Source: Leptodontidium sp. MPI-SDFR-AT-0119 (lineage: Eukaryota > Ascomycota > Leotiomycetes > Helotiales > Leptodontidiaceae). Taken from it: a stretch of 64,000 nt of DNA. Below the pieces are notes generated by a model. It was not told the origin of the DNA. It did not search any database and saw only the letters and a list, made by a program, of their open reading frames with translations. Position numbers and translations under genes: made by a program. The first letter of the stretch is position 1, and the number at the start of each line of letters is the position of its first letter. The stretch covers positions 434,001 to 498,000 of the forward strand of contig JAHLEZ010000030.1 of the NCBI GenBank assembly GCA_020726505.1, written 5' to 3'. This document shows positions 1 through 12,383 of this stretch, in pieces.

Positions 1-2
1 GT

Positions 3-1019
3 ATTGGTGGTGGACTAGTCACGACCTCTGTCGGCTCTATCACTGAAACAGTAATAACACTTCCGCCGATTACCACGAAAACAATCTATCTGTCCAATGT
101 CGTCTGGGATCCGTCGCTAATTAGAGGGGGACCTACTACAATTACAACTATGGCACCAAACGGAGGACTCACAACCATAACAACTACAAGACCATCGGCT
201 TCTTCAACCTCAGACGCTGGAATAATTTGGCTTGCCAGCAGTGTCCTCCCACCGGCTGTTACAATCACACAAAAGCAGACAAGAAGCTCTGGAAACCCTA
301 TCACATGGACCTACAGTCCCGGCCCTTACCCTACACCCCCATCTAGAGAATCATCTGATGATGATGATTCAGATCCACCAATACCACCGCCGCCTTTCGG
401 ATTTCCCAGTGTTCTTAGTATTATTCCAGGTCCCCCAAAGCCGACTTGCCGACCTGGGCAGATGTGCGGCCTCCCATGCCTTTTCAACTGCGGTGGTGGT
501 TCGAGCTGCATCATCTGCGGATGTCTTGGACCGTTCTGTCCCTCGGGTACCAATTGCGTGGGACCTGGCTGCATTGACACCGGGGCACCACCGGGTAGCA
601 ATCAAAACGACCAGACTTGTCGTAGGCGCCAGACGGCATCACACTGCGAGGTTGAGTGCAGTGTAATCAGGTATCCGGCGTCGACGAAAACAACATGTAG
701 GGACCCCGAATGCACACGGACAATTACTGCGTGTACCGCGACCGATAGCACAACATCGACAACTATAACGGTCGGCTGTGCAAAGCCGACACGCGAGGCT
801 GAACGAAATCGCGACGATCCTGTTCCCGAGCTTGGAGATGGGGGGTATGGGGGCACGTACAGTCCCGGAACTTTTGATACAGAAGAGGAAATCAAAACTG
901 TGACAGTTATAGTGCAACCACCGGTTGTGACTGTCACCCAGGTGATAGTTGTGGCTCCCCCAGCGCCCGCGCCTACAGAGGCAGATACACCTGCACCCCC
1001 TGTTAAGGGTGCTTGCTGA
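3..1019 (+). CDS. C-terminal part of a secreted chitinase-like protein (5' partial)
   Basis: The frame is open from the window edge to TGA at 1017-1019, so only the 3' end of the gene is here. The product starts with a Thr/Ile/Pro-rich stretch, continues through a Pro/Asp-rich linker, then a Cys-rich block (CRPGQMCGLPCLFNCG and a CIICGC...CVGPGC cluster), then a CEVECSV/CRDPECT block, and ends with a Thr/Val/Pro-rich tail. This layout resembles the C-terminal tail of large fungal GH18 class V (subgroup C) chitinases, which lies after the catalytic domain. No GH18 catalytic motif is visible here; it would lie upstream of the window, so the family call is inference. The next gene downstream also carries chitin-binding modules, which fits a cell-wall locus. 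It could instead be another Cys-rich wall or adhesin-like protein. Confidence 0.55.
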   Translation: MGGGLVTTSVGSITETVITLPPITTKTIYLSNVVWDPSLIRGGPTTITTMAPNGGLTTITTTRPSASSTSDAGIIWLASSVLPPAVTITQKQTRSSGNPITWTYSPGPYPTPPSRESSDDDDSDPPIPPPPFGFPSVLSIIPGPPKPTCRPGQMCGLPCLFNCGGGSSCIICGCLGPFCPSGTNCVGPGCIDTGAPPGSNQNDQTCRRRQTASHCEVECSVIRYPASTKTTCRDPECTRTITACTATDSTTSTTITVGCAKPTREAERNRDDPVPELGDGGYGGTYSPGTFDTEEEIKTVTVIVQPPVVTVTQVIVVAPPAPAPTEADTPAPPVKGAC

Positions 1020-1226
1020 CTGCGCGCTCTGGTACGCCCCCTCAAAATTTCCTATTGTTATAATCGGTGTTCCCATCATCTTCAGCTCATGGACCTTGTC
1101 CCATCATTGATGCGGCGGTTGACTAAGTGGTCTCGATTGTGGCACGCGGATGGCTCCATAATTTGATTTGCTTTCTTCCTCGATCCAAAATATGATTCCT
1201 TAAATATAGTTGCTGACAGAATATAG

Positions 1227-2460
1227 GAGCGGCTTCCTTGGTCTTTATTTCGAGATCGAGATATATAATATCTATGGAGGTTGGGTTACGGACGGGGGCA
1301 AAGCGTTGAAAAAGCAAGAGAAAGGATGTGGTGCTATCGCTGAATGGCAATGGAAGGAAGGTACCAGCTCGACCAATCACAAGGTTCACTTCACTCTCCC
1401 GACAACGATAAAGGCTGGGTGTGTTGAGAGAGCCATTGTATCTGCTGGCGGCCCCAAGATTCAGTGCACTGGAGAAGGCATCATCCCTCCCTTCAAGAAA
1501 CGAAGACACCAATCCACAATCGACGGAGTTCCAGAGAGGCCAACAATTGGGGTTAGCTCTGGTAATATGGACGCCGACATAAAGTTGATGGAGGACAAAA
1601 AGATTGCAGAAGCCATGCTCCGGAAGGCTGCTTCTGAGAAGAGTGATCAAATTCACGGAGGCAAGGTGCAAAAGCGCGACATACCCCGCGAAAGTGCAAG
1701 TTTAATGAGATTTTCTCTGACGTCTATGTACACCAATGCACCAGTAACGGATGACTATGTCCCAATGACCTGGGATAGTAACAATACCGTCGTCATGACC
1801 TGGACACTGACAGACGTCGATGAAGTCGGCCCATCGACAATCATTTACACCACCACTATTCCAGCAACGACATACCCGCACAATGCTATCACTACCTCGT
1901 CTCGTATTTCGACCACCTCTATACCCACCTCGACCACCTCTTCTTCCTCTACGGCCCCAACATCCACGGCCATACCAATTTCAACAGATGGCCGTTGCGG
2001 GAAAAACGTAAATGACAAAACCTGCAAAGGAAGCTCTTTCGGACCTTGTTGCTCCGCCAAAGGAAATTGTGGCAATGGACCTTTCTTCTGCGGCGTCTCC
2101 AACGAATGCCAGCCGAAATTCGGTAAATGCACACCTCTCTCCACAGATGGAAAGTGTGGGGCTGCATCCTCGACGGATGCTATGTGCCAGGGTCATGCGA
2201 ACGGCAATTGTTGTTCCGTAAAGGGGAACTGCGGATCGACACCAGCTTTCTGCGCTGTGGCGAATCTTTGCCAGCCAGCTTATGGGACTTGTGCGACGGT
2301 ATCTACGGATGGGAAGTGTGGATCAGCTTCGTCAGTTGGGGCCATCTGTCTCGGGAGTACATTTGGAAACTGTTGTTCTGTGAAGGGAAACTGTGGGAGC
2401 TCAGACGCTTTCTGTAAAACATCGAATTTGTGCCAGCCTACCTTTGGCAATTGTACATAA
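1227..2460 (+). CDS. Secreted chitin-binding protein with three CBM18 (hevein-like) modules; 5' exon unresolved
   Basis: A long open frame ends at TAA 2458-2460. No ATG opens it. A CTGAC branch-like site and TATAG acceptor end at 1226, so an upstream exon is likely but was not placed; the donor GTTAAG at 1002 in the preceding gene does not join in phase. The first ~75 residues contain GGWVTDGGKALKKQ...GCGAIAEWQW and IKAGCVERAIVSAGGP, a segment I associate with wall-linked fungal proteins next to chitinases. A Lys/Glu-rich region and a Ser/Thr-rich linker follow. The last ~150 residues hold three repeats of STDG.CG...C.....GNCCS.KGNCG....FC....CQP.FG.C, the eight-Cys hevein fold that binds chitin. 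Proteins of this kind act outside the cell on chitin; a shielding or effector role is possible but not shown. Confidence 0.75.
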
Positions 2461-2646
2461 GAACTGGGATTGTAGGACCTAGAAGGCGGAGATAGTTGCC
2501 ATCATTTAGATTTAGATCTCATCTTCAATGACACATTTCTTTTTCTGTTAGGCCTGAATATTCTGACATCGTATTGGTCTTTGCTTTGGACTGCGCACAT
2601 CATGAAGTCCTGGCACTGTCTGTGTGAACACGCCGTACTTGTAGGG

Positions 2647-2691
2647 TTCCCTGCATCCCCATTCCCTGCATCCCCATTCCCTGCATCCCCA
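2647..2691. repeat. Tandem repeat, 3 x 15 bp
   Basis: Three exact copies of TTCCCTGCATCCCCA lie head to tail in the intergenic region between the CBM18 gene and the RTA1 gene. No function is suggested. Confidence 0.95.
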
Positions 2692-2835
2692 GCATCTCGT
2701 CTCAACTCGCGCCAAATCGGACTGTGACGCGTCAAGGAGCGGCTATCGCTCTCCTGATCTTCTCATTGGCTTCCAGGGCAGTATGTCGCTGTCGCTGTCT
2801 GCACCTTGCACCGTGCACGGTTTTATAGCCCTTGC

Positions 2836-2859
2836 GCCAGCCAGCCAGCCAGCCAGCCA
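2836..2859. repeat. GCCA microsatellite, 6 units
   Basis: Six perfect GCCA units, about 330 bp upstream of the RTA1 start codon. Likely length-variable between strains. Confidence 0.95.
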
Positions 2860-3017
2860 TACCAAGCTTAACGAGTACGAGTACTGTGAAGACTTGGCAC
2901 CGACATAAGTCCGCATATCCCGCATATCATATCTAAATTCGGAACCTTGGAAGCTTGGAAGGGATCGCATTGCACAGCCAATAGAAACTACATGAGAACG
3001 AAGCAAGATATCCTCCC

Positions 3018-3023
3018 TATAAA
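3018..3023 (+). promoter_or_regulatory. Possible TATA box of the RTA1 gene
   Basis: TATAAA lies 164 bp before the ATG and is followed by a CT-rich leader (3060-3180), a common arrangement for fungal transcription starts. Position and sequence are the only support. Confidence 0.4.
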
Positions 3024-3186
3024 GAACAGGAAGTAGGTAGGTGCCTTTCAACCTGATTCACAGCAGCTCGCCATTTTCTTCTTTCCATTTCATTTCACTA
3101 TTCAAGTCAACTCGTTTATTTTGCTGCTGCAGCATTCCATCCTCTTAACTTCTTAAGTAGCAAGATCATCAAAATATTTCGTTGCA

Positions 3187-4103
3187 ATGTCTGAGCAGAA
3201 TACTCCAGAGGCATTTGTCTTCTATCAATACGACCCCTCTCTCGCAGCAGCCGTCATATTCACCTTTCTCTTCTTCGGAACCTCGACCCTCCATGTCTAC
3301 CAACTCAGCCGCACGCGGACATGGTATTTCACTGCACTGGTTCTAGGCGGAATCATGGAGGCCATTGGGTATGTGGGGAGGATACTATCATCTCGGCAGT
3401 CCCCAAACTGGACTCTAGGACCCTTCATTATCCAAGCCATGTTGCTTCTCATTGCCCCGGCACTATTCGCGGCGAGCATATACATGATTTTAGGACGGAT
3501 TGTCTTGGCTCTGGATGGAGAAAAACACTGCCTCATCAAAAGGAAATGGTTAACGAAAATCTTTGTTGCGGGAGATGTTGTGTCTTTCTTGGTGTTGTCT
3601 GGAGGTTCGTAGTCCGTCCCGGCCCTCTAATTAGTTTTAGGAATTCTTAACGCTAATATTTATTTTCTCCAGGCAGCGGCTTGCAAACAAACAAGGATAT
3701 CAAAGTCGTCCAAACAGGAGAAAGGGTTATCCTCGCAGGGCTCCTTATTCAAGTTGTCTTCTTCGGTGTCTTTATGCTCGTCGCCCTCCTCTTCCACCAA
3801 CGTATCCTTCGAGACCCAACTCATGCTTCGATGTCCCCAAATCTCCCCTGGCAGAAACATCTTCACGTGCTCTACATCGTCAGCGCACTCATCATGATAA
3901 GATCCGTCGTTCGAGTTGTCGAGTACATTCAAGGATTTGAAGGGTACATTCTATCTCACGAGGCATTTTTGTATATCTTCGATGGCCTGTTGATGTTTAT
4001 TGCCTTGGCGATCTTCAACTGGATTCATCCGAGCGAGTTGATTCCTGGGAAGGGAAGGGGACGGAAAGTCCCCAGCAGAGATGTTTCCATGAATAACCTT
4101 TGA
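3187..4103 (+). CDS. RTA1-like membrane protein (lipid-translocating exporter family), two exons
   Basis: Exon 1 is 3187-3604 and exon 2 is 3673-4103; the 68-nt intron starts GTTCGT and ends CTCCAG. Joining gives 282 residues with the family-typical stretch ...VVSFLVLSGGSGLQTNKD across the junction, which fixes the splice. The protein is almost wholly hydrophobic with about seven membrane segments. It shows RTA1 landmarks: an N-terminal YDPSLAAAVIFTFLFFG segment, GGIMEAIGYVGR, FIIQAMLLLIAPALFAASIYMILGRI, and the late RSVVRVVEYIQGFEGYI followed by E.FLYIFDGLLMF. Length fits the family (about 280-330). Members such as yeast Rta1 and Rsb1 sit in the plasma or internal membranes and are linked to 7-aminocholesterol resistance and sphingoid-base release; the substrate here is unknown. 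The +3 to +6 donor bases (TCGT) are unusual, but no other donor keeps the frame. Confidence 0.9.
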
Positions 4104-4482
4104 GGTGCTTTGATAAATGTTATATATATTTGTTCGGGTGACTGGGTTTGTGGCCTTAATGGCCTAGGATTGGTTGATTTCCCTTGCTTGTACTGGATAT
4201 TTGGAGCCGCTTTGGCTTTTACAACTGCTATTTGGCTAGAGGGACGGGGCGCTGTACCTCGTGGAGCTGTGAAAGGTGTGTAATGAGATAGAATTTTGGA
4301 AAACAATATGATGGTTTTAAAGGAAAATCCTCCTCTTCCACTGGCTCTTCCGCCCAATGCGGGCATCATTTACTTGAGAGTATTTGAGCGGATTGAAAAT
4401 GGTTTAGTTTCCGCTGTAAGTCAATACGAAAATTGTGATAGTCAAAAAAAGGCAGCGAAATACCTATTGATCTTCAACTCTA
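4104..4482. other. Intergenic region after RTA1
   Basis: The 3' flank of the RTA1 gene has ordinary composition. An AT-rich stretch follows the stop. I see no coding signal or repeat. Confidence 0.6.
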
Positions 4483-4821
4483 TCAAGGCTTCAGAACCCT
4501 TCGCCAGTAGTTAATCCTAGCGCCTTCTCTATGCGAAACCTCGCCTTCAACAACCACACAAAGAAGCTCGGTATCCTCCAACCAAAAATTAGACCAACGT
4601 CGCCATTTGGGCCGACAGGAACCAGTTACATACCCGATTGAATCTGCCTGTGCCTTGTCTCTGTTAATACTGGTGTTTTTGTAGTTGTTAAACAACTGCT
4701 TTAATCCGGGTCTCCTCCATTCGCACTTGCGGCTGCATCTGTTTGATAATTGGACTAGATTGAGTAACGAGCCCCGGGACCCGAAGTCCGTGTTTTTAAG
4801 GCTTCCGTTAACTTCGCGCAT
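4483..4821 (-). CDS. Hypothetical protein, 112 residues (doubtful)
   Basis: An open frame runs from ATG 4821 to a stop at 4483. It is rich in Arg and Trp (CEWRRPGLKQ, CRPKWRRWSNFWLEDTELLC) and has no signal peptide or membrane segment. It lies at the boundary where GC-normal DNA gives way to AT-rich DNA at about 4840. I do not recognise a family. It may be a chance frame or the remnant of a dispersed repeat. Confidence 0.2.
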   Translation of the reverse strand: MREVNGSLKNTDFGSRGSLLNLVQLSNRCSRKCEWRRPGLKQLFNNYKNTSINRDKAQADSIGYVTGSCRPKWRRWSNFWLEDTELLCVVVEGEVSHREGARINYWRRVLKP

Positions 4822-5594
4822 CAATTTTATAAAATAAATCTTAAACCTCTTACAATAAAATAAGGCCTAACTTAATACTTCTATTACTAATAATACCTTC
4901 TCTTTTAATAATAGGAATAAGAATAACTTACTTCCTTTACGAATTCCTAAAGCCTCTTATTCTTAATCTAATATTTTATAATTAAATATCTGTTGCAGGT
5001 TTAAGTCACGAGTATGTTAGGTGGTCGGATAACCAAATCTTTGCACGCTAGTGGTTGCCGAGACTACTTGTAATCTCCCTGATCTTCTGTTTATAGCTTT
5101 TAATACTACAAGCTGATTAACCTAATTAATACTCTCCTGGTTCCTCATTATACGTGATTATCTTAGTAATAATATCTTATAAGATATAAAGAAATTTATA
5201 AAAATTAAGATTAATAAGTTTAATAATAAAAGCAAAAAAACTAAGCTAGGATAATTAATTAATGGCTTATAGAAATAAGTTATATATTGATATAAATTGC
5301 TTGAGATCACTTAATTCTTATATATTATATACATTTATATATACTTATAATAAAGCTTGGAAATACTTACTTATATAATATTATGAGGATTACGATATAT
5401 GATTTATTAACGAGAGCTTACCCGAACAGGCTTCATGCACCGCTGTCAGCTTGGCTCTTTGTGCTGGCACGTGGCGTAAGAATCTACCTTCAGACTGCGT
5501 GCTGCGATTGTTCAATTCTTGGGAAAGCAGATTATTATACCGTAGAGAATAGTCCGTTTCTCGATCAGATTTCGTTCGTGTGGAGGCTCCAGGC
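4822..5594. other. AT-rich flank, then the pre-insertion flank of the hAT nest
   Basis: 4840-5370 is strongly AT-rich and has no readable frame. 5383-5594 returns to normal GC and ends at the hAT target site. Removing the nest joins this stretch to 28763 onward, so it is the original 3' flank of the Zn2Cys6 regulator gene at 28867-30411. The 75-codon frame inside it runs into the transposon end and is probably not a gene. Confidence 0.6.
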
Positions 5595-5602
5595 CTCACA
5601 GG
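5595..5602. repeat. Target-site duplication of the hAT element, left copy
   Basis: CTCACAGG directly precedes the transposon end. The identical 8 bp follow the other end at 28755-28762. Eight base pairs is the hAT superfamily length. Confidence 0.95.
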
Positions 5603-6439
5603 CAGTGTGATAAAAATTATTCAAACTATTTAAATAGTATTGAGTAGAATAGAATAGAATATAATAGAATTTGAATAGTAGGTTTTTATACTTGAATAGA
5701 ATAGAATATGAATAGTATTCTAAATAATATTCAACTATTCAATTTTCTGATTAAAACGTGACTTTAAAATAAGATCTAATATAAATCTAATCAATATAAT
5801 CGATAAAAAACCGATTCTCCTCCGGTAATAACGCTATTTCATCTTCTTCTTCCTCTTCTCTAAAAATGCCCCAACTTTTAAGCGCTATTATATATAAAAA
5901 CATATCTTTACTGAGTCTATTCCTTAGCTTATGAATAATAAGTGCCGATAAACTAAAATATCGCTCAGAAGGAGCTGAAGTAGCTGGAATTTGTAAATAT
6001 TTCCTTGCTATTAAAGATAATATAGGATATTTGACTTTATTAGAAAGCCAAAAATCTAAGAGATTTATCTATGAAATAATTAGTATATTATTAATAATAA
6101 TAAGTTTTCTTTTAATTAAAATAACTTACGTTTTGACTAGATCTTCTTTCTTCTAAATATTAGTCTAATTCGTCAAATTCTTCTTCTTTGTTTTCTATAT
6201 ATACATTATCGTCGTCGTCGTCGTCGATATTAATAGCTCTAGCTTCAGTAACCGGAGGTTGATTAGCTAAGTAATCTATCTTATATCTATTAATAAATTA
6301 GTATTTTCTTTATAATAAAGTTAATAGATTAAACTTACGTATTATAGTCTGTAAGTAAACGATTATATATATCTGTAACTTAAGCTTGGCTTAAGCCAAT
6401 AACTTGTAATCCTTCTTTTCTAATTCTAGAGTCTAGAAT

Positions 6440-6713
6440 TGTTGGGATAGCCTTAGCTAGGGGGCATTCTCTTACTCTGATAGCTTCTAAAGATAATCGT
6501 CTCTCCTGGCCTAATAAAGCTTAGTTTTATACCTTGCCTCTTAGTTTCGTATAAGTAATACTTATACGAGCTACGGGGTTTAGTACTTAATATATTTAAG
6601 GTAGCTTTCCTTTTCGTACGAAAGGGATACACGGAATATACTTAATTAAACTTCACTTATTATATTCTTTATTACCTTAATATTAGGTATCGAACCTTAG
6701 TTAAATACTAATA
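6440..6713 (+). repeat. Left LTR of the copia element
   Basis: This copy is 274 bp and matches 25750-26023 with differences that are almost all C/T or G/A. A shared recognisable core is GCCTAATAAAGCTTAGTTTT. Confidence 0.88.
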
Positions 6714-9700
6714 CTAATTAGTAGTTAAATAATTATAGAATAGTTAGGTAATACTTTTGTACGACGACAATCGGAAAGACAGACCGGAGAGGCAAACTAA
6801 TTAGACCTTACGTCGGCGACTAATAGAAAAAGACGATTTATATAATCTAAGGATTCACGGAACGTAAACACGACTTAATAACTTTTATTAACCTTTATAT
6901 AAAAAAGGACATAATAATTCTACTACTAGAAGTCACTTACTTATTAAATACGAAAGCATAAGGGGAACCCTTTAACTTTATAGACTATAAGTATTAAACG
7001 CTTAAGCGAGTTAATAACTACATTACCTTGGCCCTCGTATAATACTGCTAAAAAGAGTTTTAAGATTATAGATTTTAAGAAGAATTTAAGGAAGGCTTTA
7101 AAAGATAAACGGAAAATACATTTGTTATTAAATCCTGGGAAGCTATTAAAGATCTTCGTACATACTTCCTTAATCACGGAGTATAAGTATAAGAGTAAAG
7201 GGGGTTTATCTCGTATACTTAAACGGTAATAAATGTTTTAAAAGAGGAAAAACTACTATATAAGTAAATAAATTAAAATCGAAGGACTTATACTTAATAA
7301 AAATCCTAAGGGCAAAACAGAAACTAGTAAGGTACTCTGACTTTAACTATATAAAGCGAACTACTAGCGAGACACGCTATTTCGGATAATTCTAGAGATT
7401 CTCTAATTATACGAACTTAAGAGGCAAAGAACTTACTCTTAAAGCTAATTTAAATAACTTAGTAATAGTCTTAAACGTCCGAATAATATTTAAGCCCTCT
7501 GCCTTATATTGTTTTAAACCAAAATACGGTTAGTTTTAATTAGACTTTATATATAAATCTAGTAAGGTTTTAATTACTAAACAAAGGTTAAACAACTAAA
7601 TAACATTACTTAGCGTACGAACGTTTTAGTCTTACGCTATATTTAGTCTTAAATAATAACCTTTTAAGTTAAGACTAAGCCTACGAAACCGTCGAACGAC
7701 CACTAAGATAACATTTATATAAAAATAATTTACTGACCCTGAGAGCTTCTTCGCCGAAACTGATTATATTATATAAGTCTTAGACAATTATTTTAAACTC
7801 ACGGTTATTAATAAACCTAATAAAGGTTTATAATAATAAGAGCCGGAAGTATAGTGAAAAGTAATATAATATCTTAAATATTCGCCTTTAAGTCTTCTTT
7901 AATTATTATACGAAAATCGGAATCTTAAGTAATTAATACCACTTAGTATTCTCGATTATATTAAAAGGACGAGTAGCGGATTTTTATTACGACAAGATTA
8001 TAAGACGTTCGTACGATTTCCTTATAATAATTTGTATAACTCGGAATTACTTTAAAACTAAGGAGAATTAACAAAAGTACTTGTTCGAGTAAAAAGAGAT
8101 TATATTAATTTTTACGATTATAAAAAACCTAAAGAAGTCTCGATTAAAATACTTAGAAATTATATTTAATTCTCTTTATACGGCGTAACACGGCTTATTA
8201 AGGGAATAATAAATAGAGTATAATCTTCGCGATTAAGTACTAAACGTATATCGTGGAGTAAAAGAGTATAATTTAGTACTATATAAGCTTACATAAATAT
8301 TTAAAGGGCTATACGTAGACTTATAGTTTGTAATTATTATAGTCGTATAAACGAGGGAGGTTAACACTTACTTATAGAATCGTTCGTATAATTACAATTA
8401 TAACTTAGTAAAAAGACAATTTTATAAGAAGGCACAACGATTTCTAGATCGTATAATACTAAACTAGTTTTAGAAAAGGACTTTTCGTTTAAGGAACCCT
8501 TTTAACGATTATATAAATAAGAAATATATTATTTATAAGAAAAAAGGTTATTAATTAATAAATTATCTAAAGGCAAAGCAAAAAGCCGCGTAAGTAAAGG
8601 TTAAGAATTACTTAATAACCGAGTTTAATAAATCCGAGGAAGTAACTTAGGCTTTCTTAAGCTCGTATAACGATTTCCTAGGGGAATTTAATCGTATAAT
8701 AATAAAAGAAGTGCTAAAGGATATAAAGGAATAAAAGGACAAAAATAAGCTAAAAGAATTCTTTATAAAATACGGGGAAGTCGACGAACGATAAATAATT
8801 TAAGTTTTAAACAACGAATTAATAAAACACGCCTTTTTGTGACGAGACCCGACAAAAGATTTATATAAAGGCGAGGTATTCGTTATTAAAGACAAATATT
8901 CGTCCGAAGTCTAAGGGATTATACTAAATAGTAGTACTGCCGAAATCTTTACTATAAGAAAGTAATAAGTCTAAGTACTTTTAAAGCTTAACCTGTCGCT
9001 AAAAGTTAATTATATAAGTAGTTAAACACATACGATTCGATTTAGTAAAGGAGTAATAGAATTAAAGGGATTAATACTCGTACGAACACTTATTAAGTAA
9101 GTGAAATTTTAGATTATTCCGACAAATACCCTGTTCTTATTATATATTTAAGATATAAACTCCCTTAGTATATAATTAGACAACCTTTAGAATATTATAA
9201 TTTAAGAAGATAAGAGAATTCTAATTATACGAAAATAAGGACATTTATAAATAATAATTTATATAATAAAAGACACGTTTATATACTAGTACTTTATAAA
9301 AATAAAGCTTAAGTAACTCTATTAACGCTTTAGACATCCTTTAATTAAAAAACTATACTGCGTTCTTTAGTAAGTAAGACATAAGGAAATAAACCTTTAT
9401 ATAATTAAGAAGATCTTAAAGTTTTACAAATAGTGTTAGCTTTATATAAAGAACCTAAGTCGATTTAAATTCTCTTTAAAAGACGATATTGAATTTAATT
9501 TTTCTATAATTGTAAATATCTTATATCTTTTAAGAGTAACAATCCTTTAAGTAGTTAATAAGGCAACCGGCTTTAATACTACTCGATTCCTAAAAGATAA
9601 TTTAGTAAAAATAACGTAGATTACGCTTCGTACGTGTTAGATCAATACTTACCTTAGACCCCCAGATTACTTCGTATATAATGCCGGGACAAACTTCGCA

Positions 9701-10290
9701 TTATTAGAATTTAAAGTAAATACTTATATAATAAACGTTAATATAAAGGAAGTCCTAGTCGAGGCACATTAGAGTATCGGGAAGGTTAAGCAGTATTACA
9801 CTCCTTTACGCCGATCGTATAAGATTATTTAAGACGAGACAAGAAGAGAAAACCTAATAAAAGAAGTAGTTCTTTAAATAGCCGTGAAAGCCGTAAATAA
9901 TATAGTTAGTTTAAATAAACTAATTCTAATACTTCTTGTTTTTAGAGTATACTTTAGACTTTCGTATAAAGACTTACTATTTACAAATATACTTACTAAA
10001 ACAAGGGCAATTTAAATAATAATAACGGAATTACAAAAGATTTAAGTTGTATAAAAGATTAAAGATACTTAAAATATAAAGAACAGCCTTAATATTACTA
10101 AGATTATACGACTTTTTTTATAATCTTTAGTAAAAGTATAATAAGAGAAAAAAGAATAAACAAGCCTGTTTTCGTTATTATTAGTTATAAGGAAAGAGTA
10201 TATTATTTAATTGCCTTCGGGACCGACTTCCTTTCGTACGATAGTAATTAAGCCGTTTTATATAAAAGAAATCGCCGAGGCCCTAGAGGA
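6714..10290 (+). pseudogene. Decayed gag-integrase part of the copia element
   Basis: This stretch lies between the left LTR and the recognisable reverse transcriptase. Composition is very AT-rich and all frames contain many stops. By position it should hold gag, protease and integrase of the copia polyprotein, but I could not read diagnostic motifs with confidence. Confidence 0.45.
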
Positions 10291-11261
10291 CCGTGTACGA
10301 TTAGATTAAGTGTTTCCCTTAGTATAGCTAGTTATCTTAATTTTATTTAAGACAAAGTAAGAACTCGAGAAGAGACTCGTACGATTACTAGAAGTTTTCT
10401 TAACTCGGAAAAAATAATACGACTTAAACTTATCTCGTATAATACAAGTAATAAGGAAAATTACTAGCCTTAGTCTTTTATTTAAAGAATCTTAATAAAA
10501 GGAGATTAATAATTTAATTACTCGAGGCGTATTTAAGTTCGTATAATACGACTTAAAGTAATATCACAAACGAGTCTTTAATTCCCGGCTTATTAATAAA
10601 ATTAAAGGGAAGACAACTAAAGCTTTATATAAGAAATCTAGACTCGTAATTTAAGCGTACAACGACACAAGAAAGGAACAGATCCTTATTTAGTCTTTAA
10701 CAATTTAACGGATTAATTAGCGACTAATTCTAATATTCTATCTATTACTTATATAAAAAGGGTTATTAATCTTTATTCGGGATATTACTTAATCGTATAT
10801 TTAGTCGACAACTTTTCTAAATCGTACGATTTATATAAGACTACTAAAGCAAATTACTAATAACTACTTACTAGATATAATTATACTCGTACGAAAGCTA
10901 TTATATAGTATCCCGGAATTAAGAACACACTAGTAGAAGACGTACGACATATATTATAAAGTCAAGTTATATATAAAAACGTTTTTGTATAATTTATACT
11001 TTTTAATTACTTAACTAAGAATACTATTTAAAGTAATTAAAATATAAACGGACGATACCTTAATCTTAATTACTAACAAGTTTTAAGAGAAGGAAGAGAA
11101 AGAACTCGGGATTATTAGTTTCTTTATAAAACTAAAAGTTCGTTTATTATACGAATTACCCCTCGCGTTTAATAAATATATTATATATAATTAAAAGGAC
11201 TTCGTTTAAATCCTTTAAAAAGGGCAAGGCGAGAAGTTAATTAAAGTTAACTTGAGAGTAC
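10291..11261 (+). pseudogene. Copia reverse transcriptase remnant
   Basis: The segment TDDTLILITNKF at about 11048-11085, followed by EKEEKEL...FFIKLKVRLLYELPLAFNKYIIYN, matches the fungal copia pattern after the YxDD catalytic motif. The two Asp codons (11051-11056) are kept, unlike the gypsy element nested next to it. In-frame stops break the rest. The gypsy element begins at 11262, so the reading of this gene resumes at 23330. Confidence 0.7.
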
Positions 11262-11545
11262 TGTGGTGGGGAAGGCTCTAGTAGCTCCTTTGTCACCTGA
11301 CCGGATAGGCTCTTTCCACATAAAAGGGTTCATTACTTAAAAACAACTCAACAACTAAGAACTTTTTATAGATATTATCTAATACACTTTTTTCTCCTCC
11401 CCTCCCTCGACCTTTTATACTCTTTAAATATGTATTATCTTTAGATTTAATCGATCCGCGATTTCTTACACTTAGAGTCTCTCCCGTACCTTACTATATA
11501 CTACCTCTCTTGTTATGTAATTTATTAAGCTTTATCCTACCCACA
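11262..11545 (+). repeat. 5' LTR of the gypsy element
   Basis: This 284-bp LTR pairs with 23042-23325; nearly all differences are C/T or G/A transitions, consistent with RIP after insertion. TTTATA and CT-rich tracts lie inside. Confidence 0.93.
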
Positions 11546-12383
11546 TATTTTTAGTAACCGACGCAAGGAGTAAGTTTAGTACAAGGAAATAGAACTAAGT
11601 AAGTTATACAAAAAGGGCCCTTTATGCTAATCACAAGCGTTTAAGAAAAATCAAGAAATAATAACTACTTAAACTAAGGGACTTATTTAATTAGTAACTC
11701 CTTAGCCTTCGAAAGCAAAAATAGTAGATATAAAGGCACAAGTATACGATAGAGAAAGTAAAGAGACACGAGGGAAGTAAGTGAACCTTTACAATACGTG
11801 GGGACACCTAAAGTACTAGAAAATCTTTTCTCTCTTAGCTCGAGGCTTTATGCCCGCCATTCCGAAGACTTATGTGCTACTATCTCACGATACTTTTCAC
11901 AGTAATACGAGGCCTTATAATATCAGACCGCCAGGGCCTAATAATATAAGGTGCCGAGATTACTATATAAGAAGTTGGCTAAGTGTTATAGGCCCTACTT
12001 TTTAGTTCGTTAACTAAAGGCCGAAGTCTTACTTAAAGATTCGGCGGAAGTGTGTTCTAGGCTAGTTTAAAACTAGGCCTTAGTTATCTTTTTAGCGTTA
12101 TTTAATTTCCATTTACCCCCTATTTATTAATTTGAACCCTTTATAATTTCGGCGTATAAGGCCTAAGGCGCAAGCTAAGACCTCGCTAAAAGAGCCTATT
12201 GTTTAGCCCTTCGCTTACGAAGGTAAGGCCTTAAATTCTTATTTCTAAGGGGACGTTTCTTTACTTTCTTTATATAATAATATAATACTTATATATACTA
12301 AATCTTTTGTTACTTTTATTACTTTTAATTAAACGACCACATATATTCTTTCGAAACCTTAAATCACATTTAACTTACTAATA

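Noticed and set aside
1002..1226. An intron joining the chitinase-like tail to the CBM18 gene
   Set aside because: GTTAAG at 1002 with the acceptors at 1219 or 1226 does not keep the frame; no better donor precedes the stop.
5383..5610. 75-codon frame next to the hAT end
   Set aside because: It runs into the transposon inverted repeat; the native sequence continues at 28763, where the frame is not conserved.
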